Both the position numbers and the translations under genes were made by a program. The notes under the pieces are model-generated. The model worked only from the letters and a program-made list of their open reading frames with translations, ran no database searches and was not told where the DNA came from. Below, one piece after another: positions 59,748-64,000 of a stretch of DNA of 64,000 bases (position 1 is its first letter; the number at the start of each line of letters is the position of its first letter). The stretch is from Xanthomarina gelatinilytica (GTDB lineage Bacteria; Bacteroidota; Bacteroidia; Flavobacteriales; Flavobacteriaceae), in contig NZ_ANLA01000015.1 in NCBI RefSeq assembly GCF_000348685.1, positions 1 through 64,000 of the forward strand, read 5' to 3'.

Positions 59748-61766
59748 TTATGCAGCGGATTTTAATTTAAAGTGAAATAGAACAGACGTGCCATTATGCG
59801 ATTCTTCTTTCATTTCACCATTCAATTGTTTGGTTAAAAGTTTGATAAGTTGAGAGCCAAAACCGGTTCCCCTTGGAGCGATTCCTTGGGTTTTGCCAAT
59901 GCCGTTATCCACCACCTTGAGTGTTAAAGTGTCAGGTTTGTCTTTAAGTAGGCTAATTCGGATGTTCCCTTTTTGGTTTTCAGGAAAAGCATATTTTAAA
60001 GCATTGGTCAAAAGTTCGTTCACTATCAACCCAATAGGGACAGCAGTGTCCACATCCAACTCCAATTGCTCCATGGCACATTCAATTTTTATTTGATCTT
60101 CACTATTAAAGGTGTCTAGAATCCCTTCACTTAAATTTATGAAATAATCTTTCATTTCAATGCTCCCTAAATTTTCGCCTTGATAGAGTTTTTGATGGAT
60201 GATTCCCATGGACTGAACCCTATTTTGACTCGCTATCATGGCATCTTTGGTTGCAGAGTCTTCCAGTTGTGCAGACTGTAAGGAGATTAAACTTTTTACC
60301 AACTCCAAATTGTTTTTTACACGATGATGTATTTCTTTGAGAAGGAGTTCATTTTGTTTGTTTTTTGTTTCCAATTCCAAATTTAAAACTTGGAGCTTTT
60401 TACGTTTTTTTCTAATATTCCTCATGCTGGAAAACATGCCTATTAAACTAAAGGTCAATAAAGCCGCAATGGTTATATACAGGATTTGGTTTTTTTGCTG
60501 TTGGGAGATTTTTGCTTCTTGCGCTTTTATGGTTTCTTCCTTTTTTTCAGTTTCGTATTTTGTTAATAGGTTGGACATTACCTTATCACTTTCAATAGCA
60601 GCAGTACTATCTCTCATAACCCTTGCTTTTTTCTGGTATTCCAGAGCTTTTGGGTAATTGCCTAATTTCTCGTATATGGTGCTTACATGTTCGTAATTTT
60701 CTGTAAGATTGGAGACATCTCCATTGGATTCCTGCATATTTACCGTTAGGAGCTGGTATTTAAGTGCATCGTTGTAGTTTCCTAGAAGCAAGTTTATTTC
60801 CCCTAAATTGGCAGTAATAACATATATGGCATTTTCATACTCGATTTCCTTAGCTTTGGCTAAAGCCGTTTCATATTCAATTTTAGCCTCTTGATGTTTG
60901 CCCATACGTTTAAGTGCATTCGCTTTGTTGTTTCTAAAGTTTATTAAATCGTAAGTGGACACATTTTGCTGATAAGCCAATAACAATGCATCATTAAAAT
61001 AGTTATAGGCTTTTTGGTAAGACCCCAAATACATATGTGTGTCGCCAGCAGAGGTGTAAGCATAGACCAATTCGGTGTTTAGCTTGTTTTTTTTGCTTAT
61101 TTCTATGGTTTTTAAAGCGTATTCCAGGGCTTCATTATGTCTGCCTTGTTTGTTTAGGTCTTCAGAAATCCGACTGTATGCACCAGCAATTCCTGTGTTG
61201 TCCTGAATTACTTCCATAAGTTTCAAGGCCTCAAGATCCAGTTTTAGGGCTTGTTCAATATTCCCTCTTCTTTTGTGTACCCAAGCAATCTTAAAATAGG
61301 TGGTTGCCTGACCCTTTTTGTTGTTTATGGCTTTGTAACCGTTTACGGCTTTATTGAAATAAGTGGTTGCTGAATCCAATTCCAATAAATTGGCATGGAT
61401 TCTTCCGGTCATTTCATAAAATTTGGGCTGCCATTCTTTGTTTTGGTTTTTTTCAGAAAGTAAAACCCCTTGTTTGGCATAATCAAGAGCTGTTTCAAAA
61501 TCTGTTTGAAATGCTGTGTTGGCCAGCTCGTCTATTATGGCCAGTTTTAAATTTTTGTCTGTTTCTTTTTGAAGCGCTTCTGATAAGCTATCCATTTTTT
61601 TGGTTTGGGAAAAAACTAATGGAGTATGGCATAGAAGTACAAAACACAATAGGGTTTTAAAGTATTTTAAAATAAAAAAAGGCTCGAATGAGAACGTGAA
61701 TTTTTTGGCACAACGAAGAGATGTTGCACTGGCAAGCACAATGGGCTTTAGTTTGTTAGTTTTCAT
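59748..61766 (-). CDS. TPR sensor histidine kinase (HisKA_2 type)
   Basis: A 672-residue membrane kinase. The first about 30 residues (LASATSLRCAKKFTFSFEP) look like translated dispersed-repeat DNA. The export signal is YFKTLLCFVLLCHTPLVFSQ at about 34-54. Periplasmic TPRs cover about 60-410 (ATTYFKIAWVHKRRGNIEQA, ALEYALKTIEISKKNKLNTE). One membrane helix is at about 427-448. The HisKA_2 core has H480/H481 (LLLKEIHHRVKNNLELVKSL) and the HATPase has NELLTNALKYAFPEN and DNGIGK. Such kinases signal to LytTR partners, here the next gene (3 bases). The start could be nearer the signal peptide, but no ATG lies there in frame. Confidence 0.9.
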   Translation of the reverse strand: MKTNKLKPIVLASATSLRCAKKFTFSFEPFFILKYFKTLLCFVLLCHTPLVFSQTKKMDSLSEALQKETDKNLKLAIIDELANTAFQTDFETALDYAKQGVLLSEKNQNKEWQPKFYEMTGRIHANLLELDSATTYFNKAVNGYKAINNKKGQATTYFKIAWVHKRRGNIEQALKLDLEALKLMEVIQDNTGIAGAYSRISEDLNKQGRHNEALEYALKTIEISKKNKLNTELVYAYTSAGDTHMYLGSYQKAYNYFNDALLLAYQQNVSTYDLINFRNNKANALKRMGKHQEAKIEYETALAKAKEIEYENAIYVITANLGEINLLLGNYNDALKYQLLTVNMQESNGDVSNLTENYEHVSTIYEKLGNYPKALEYQKKARVMRDSTAAIESDKVMSNLLTKYETEKKEETIKAQEAKISQQQKNQILYITIAALLTFSLIGMFSSMRNIRKKRKKLQVLNLELETKNKQNELLLKEIHHRVKNNLELVKSLISLQSAQLEDSATKDAMIASQNRVQSMGIIHQKLYQGENLGSIEMKDYFINLSEGILDTFNSEDQIKIECAMEQLELDVDTAVPIGLIVNELLTNALKYAFPENQKGNIRISLLKDKPDTLTLKVVDNGIGKTQGIAPRGTGFGSQLIKLLTKQLNGEMKEESHNGTSVLFHFKLKSAA
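61681..61739. repeat. Probable dispersed repeat inside the kinase N-terminus
   Basis: The plus strand reads SNENVNFLAQRRDVALAS and the minus strand ASATSLRCAKKFTFSFE. From memory, peptides of this form turn up as spurious ORFs all over flavobacterial genomes, which marks a repeated DNA element. Only one copy is in this window, so the repeat nature rests on recollection. Confidence 0.4.
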
Positions 61767-61823
61767 AAGTCTTTTGTACGCTATTAAAAAGACTTGAGGA
61801 GAGTTTAAAGATAGTAAAAAAAA

Positions 61824-62336
61824 CTACATATTAACAAATTCATAACCTGCTAGTCCAAAAGGTTTTAGGTCGATTCCGGTTTCATTTAACAATATACCAT
61901 GTTCCAAATATGCCTTTAAATTGGCTAACCAAAAGGTCCAACCATTACTACAGCCATAAAAAATCTCCAGTTTGCTTTTTTCATCTTGTGGGATTTTGGA
62001 CTGGGTTAAGGAGAGCAATATGGCTTCTTTTTTCTGTTCCAGGTTTATGGTAACCTCACAGCTTCCAGCAAACAAAAACTTTATAAAATCCTTCCCATTT
62101 GTTTCAATAATTTTCCCTTCTTCTTTCCCGTCCCAATTATGCCAATACCAAAAATAGCTGTCATTTGGTTTTATAAAATCTGATTTATTAATAGGCTTGT
62201 TGTCTCTTAAAAACACTGCATCTTTTAAAAACCATGACGTGAGACCTTCTGATGTAGCCCAACACCAATATAGTTTTTCCGTTGTGGCATGAATGTGGAT
62301 GCGTTTTGTAAACGATTCCCAAGTTAGTTCGTTCAT
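61824..62336 (-). CDS. SRPBCC / AHSA1-like domain protein
   Basis: A 170-residue cytoplasmic START-like protein: TKRIHIHATTEKLYWCWATS then EGLTSWFLKDAVF, FWYWHNWDGKEEGKIIETNG, and GCSNGWTFWLANLKAYLEHG at the long C-terminal helix, which is typical of the AHSA1 (activator of Hsp90 ATPase-like) group. It binds hydrophobic ligands; the role is unknown. A -7-like box TAATTTTG (minus strand, 62362-62369) lies 26 bases upstream. It is downstream-convergent with nothing and is separated by 57 bases from the TPR kinase start. Confidence 0.88.
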   Translation of the reverse strand: MNELTWESFTKRIHIHATTEKLYWCWATSEGLTSWFLKDAVFLRDNKPINKSDFIKPNDSYFWYWHNWDGKEEGKIIETNGKDFIKFLFAGSCEVTINLEQKKEAILLSLTQSKIPQDEKSKLEIFYGCSNGWTFWLANLKAYLEHGILLNETGIDLKPFGLAGYEFVNM

Positions 62337-62470
62337 GATGGAAAATTTACTTTTAAAAGTACAAAATTATATTTCAGTACAATTAACACTTTAACGGTAT
62401 TTTTATACAATTGTCCTATTTTTTATACTTAATATGCTCTTTTTGATAGATTTGAGGAAAACTAACTTAT

Positions 62471-63496
62471 ATGAAAACAAAACTACTTTACTTATTTTTA
62501 TCAATTCCTGCAATGATTTTTTCGCAAGTGCCAATAGCAGGCTTTAACAGTTTAAGTGGATCTAATTATGCTGAAGTAACCTCAAGCGGTTCTGTTGATC
62601 AGACTACAAGTGGTCCAAACCTAACTTGGAACTTTACAGATCTTGTAGCAACGGGAACTCAAAATGAAGATACCTATAACCCTCCCACACCCGTAAATCT
62701 TAGTAATTATCCTGGAACTACTAATGTAGCAACTATTACCAATACTAACAATCCGACAAATATTAATTATATCTTTGAGAAAATTGAAATGTCTACTGTT
62801 TCTTTAACAGGTGTTGAAAGAGATGATTTACAGTTTAATTATACAAATAACGCATTAATTGGTACATTTCCTTTGTCTTATAATACAGTAAGTTCTGATC
62901 CGGTTTCAGGTAGCTTTACTATTGCTAATACACAAATTGGAACTATAGTAGGGACTTTTAATGGAACCATTGATGTTGTGGTTGATGCTTATGGTACCTT
63001 ACAATTAAATGATATTGGTGAAGGGTCATATATAGGATCTGTTACAAGATTGAAAGTTGTTCAAAATTTAACATTAAACGCTACATCACCTTTTCCGGTT
63101 AGCGCTGCAGCATCTCAAACATCATACTACTATTATGATAATAACAATAATAATTTGATATTTAGAACCAATAATTTTGTTGTCGGTTTACTTAATGTAA
63201 ACGAGACTGTTATGGAAAGTTTGTTACCATTAAGCACCTTAAATATTGCTGAAAACAACTTAGAATCAAGAGAACTTACCATAGTTCCAAACCCAGTTAA
63301 TGATGTTTTGAATATACATTTAAGTCAGAACGAGACAATAAGTTCAATTGTTCTAATAGACTTAAGTGGAAGACAGGTTTTGTCTATAAATGACCATTTA
63401 ACATCCATTTCCGTTTCCAACCTAAAAGCAGGTATGTATATTGCCAATATTGCAACAGATAAAGGTGCTTACTCTAAAAAAATATTAAAAAAATAA
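62471..63496 (+). CDS. T9SS-secreted protein with type A sorting domain
   Basis: A 341-residue exported protein. Signal peptide about 1-18 (ending AMIFSQ) is followed by a beta-rich domain (about 20-255) that is rich in T, N and S (SGPNLTWNFTDLVATGTQNE, VVDAYGTLQLNDIGEGSYIG), without a known catalytic motif. The type A sorting domain is about 268-341 (IVPNPVNDVLNIHLSQ, IDLSGRQVLSIN, AGMYIANIATDKG, SKKILKK). It is a single gene with its own terminator and is expected at the cell surface or in the medium. Confidence 0.85.
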   Translation: MKTKLLYLFLSIPAMIFSQVPIAGFNSLSGSNYAEVTSSGSVDQTTSGPNLTWNFTDLVATGTQNEDTYNPPTPVNLSNYPGTTNVATITNTNNPTNINYIFEKIEMSTVSLTGVERDDLQFNYTNNALIGTFPLSYNTVSSDPVSGSFTIANTQIGTIVGTFNGTIDVVVDAYGTLQLNDIGEGSYIGSVTRLKVVQNLTLNATSPFPVSAAASQTSYYYYDNNNNNLIFRTNNFVVGLLNVNETVMESLLPLSTLNIAENNLESRELTIVPNPVNDVLNIHLSQNETISSIVLIDLSGRQVLSINDHLTSISVSNLKAGMYIANIATDKGAYSKKILKK

Positions 63497-63511
63497 CCCG
63501 TTATACTTATA

Positions 63512-63545
63512 AAAAAAGCGTTTCGGTTTCTGAAACGCTTTTTTT
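63512..63545. terminator. Bidirectional terminator between the T9SS gene and lysA
   Basis: A 12-bp stem AAAAAGCGTTTC / GAAACGCTTTTT around GGTTTCT with A and T runs on both sides, 15 bases after the T9SS stop and just before the lysA stop at 63548. Confidence 0.88.
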
Positions 63546-63547
63546 GT

Positions 63548-64000
63548 TTATTTAGTGAGGTCAATTTCTATTTGGTTTTTAATAATATCATCAAAAGTTT
63601 CCCTTTTTCTAATAAGGTGTGCTTGGTTGTTGTGCCAGAGAACTTCAGCAGGACGATATCTGGAATTATAGTTAGATGCCATGGAGAAACAATAGGCTCC
63701 AGCATTCTTAAACGCTAATATATCTCCTTCGGTTATTTCTGCAATACGTCTATTGTTTGCAAAAGTATCGGTTTCACATATATATCCAACTACAGAATAG
63801 AAACGCTCTCTACCTTTAGGATTGGAAATGTTTTCAATTTCATGTTGAGACCCATAAAACATGGGACGTATTAAATGATTGAACCCAGAATCGATTTGAG
63901 CAAAAACTGTTGAGGTTGTTTGTTTAACCACGTTCACCTTGGTTAAAAAATATCCAGCTTCACTCACTAAAAATTTACCAGGTTCGAAAGCTAGGGTCAA
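63548..64000 (-). CDS. lysA: Diaminopimelate decarboxylase, C-terminal part (gene runs off the window)
   Basis: The last 150 residues of a PLP decarboxylase that makes lysine from meso-diaminopimelate. The N-terminal TIM barrel with the PLP lysine lies beyond base 64000, so the TTG at the edge is not a start. Visible motifs: FEPGKFLVSEAGYFLTKV (normally E-P-G-R; here EPGK), the catalytic-cysteine element CETDTF, and AGAYCFSMASNYNSRYRPAE, typical of the Orn/DAP/Arg decarboxylase C-terminal barrel. Confidence 0.9.
   Translation of the reverse strand: MTLAFEPGKFLVSEAGYFLTKVNVVKQTTSTVFAQIDSGFNHLIRPMFYGSQHEIENISNPKGRERFYSVVGYICETDTFANNRRIAEITEGDILAFKNAGAYCFSMASNYNSRYRPAEVLWHNNQAHLIRKRETFDDIIKNQIEIDLTK

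Overview
The window comes from a low-GC marine-type Bacteroidetes genome, most likely family Flavobacteriaceae. Several features point there: many secreted proteins ending in the type A sorting domain of the type IX secretion system (T9SS), promoter boxes of the Bacteroidetes form TTTG-N17..21-TAnnTTTG, SPII lipoproteins, DUF1684, DUF4920, DUF6090, an M36 fungalysin with a T9SS tail, and a DnaJ with a shortened zinc finger. I saw no rRNA, tRNA, CRISPR array, transposase or intact phage gene.

Layout. 0.2-3.0 kb: a LytTR two-component pair on the minus strand. Its divergent intergenic region carries a symmetric set of four 12-bp boxes spaced 21 bp apart, the likely operator. 3.2-9.0 kb: secreted proteins and lipoproteins, beginning with a badly decayed pseudogene. 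One gene (7472-8377) ends in what looks like the variable region of a diversity-generating retroelement (DGR). 9.5-10.7 kb: an orphan Avd-like four-helix protein, an Lrp/AsnC regulator and a frameshifted small gene. No reverse transcriptase or template repeat is visible. 10.7-24.6 kb: an MFS exporter with a hairpin in its leader, T9SS proteins, CrcB, M49 and M36 peptidases, a MazG-like enzyme and IlvE. 24.7-37.5 kb: mostly plus-strand housekeeping (DUF4920, MnmD, GrpE-DnaJ, an ABC exporter, MscS, a sigma-54-type response regulator without an HTH, PPK2, an M28 peptidase).

37.6-50.3 kb: a minus-strand block. A tightly overlapping run of two FIST proteins, two histidine kinases (one of 1573 residues with six repeated sensor units), a receiver protein and a receiver-adenylate cyclase leads to a DUF5706 (Pycsar-effector-like) membrane protein. 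This looks like a ligand-sensing phosphorelay that makes a cyclic nucleotide for a membrane effector. It is the most system-like arrangement in the window.

50.3-63.5 kb: small membrane and metabolic genes, an M28 peptidase relic, and a second LytTR system (TPR histidine kinase plus regulator). Two well-separated promoters, at 53.87 and 58.90 kb, share a 34-bp motif built from 7-bp half-sites exactly 21 bp apart, which I read as the operator of that second regulator. The window ends inside lysA.

All functions come from reading motifs and family resemblance. No database search was possible.
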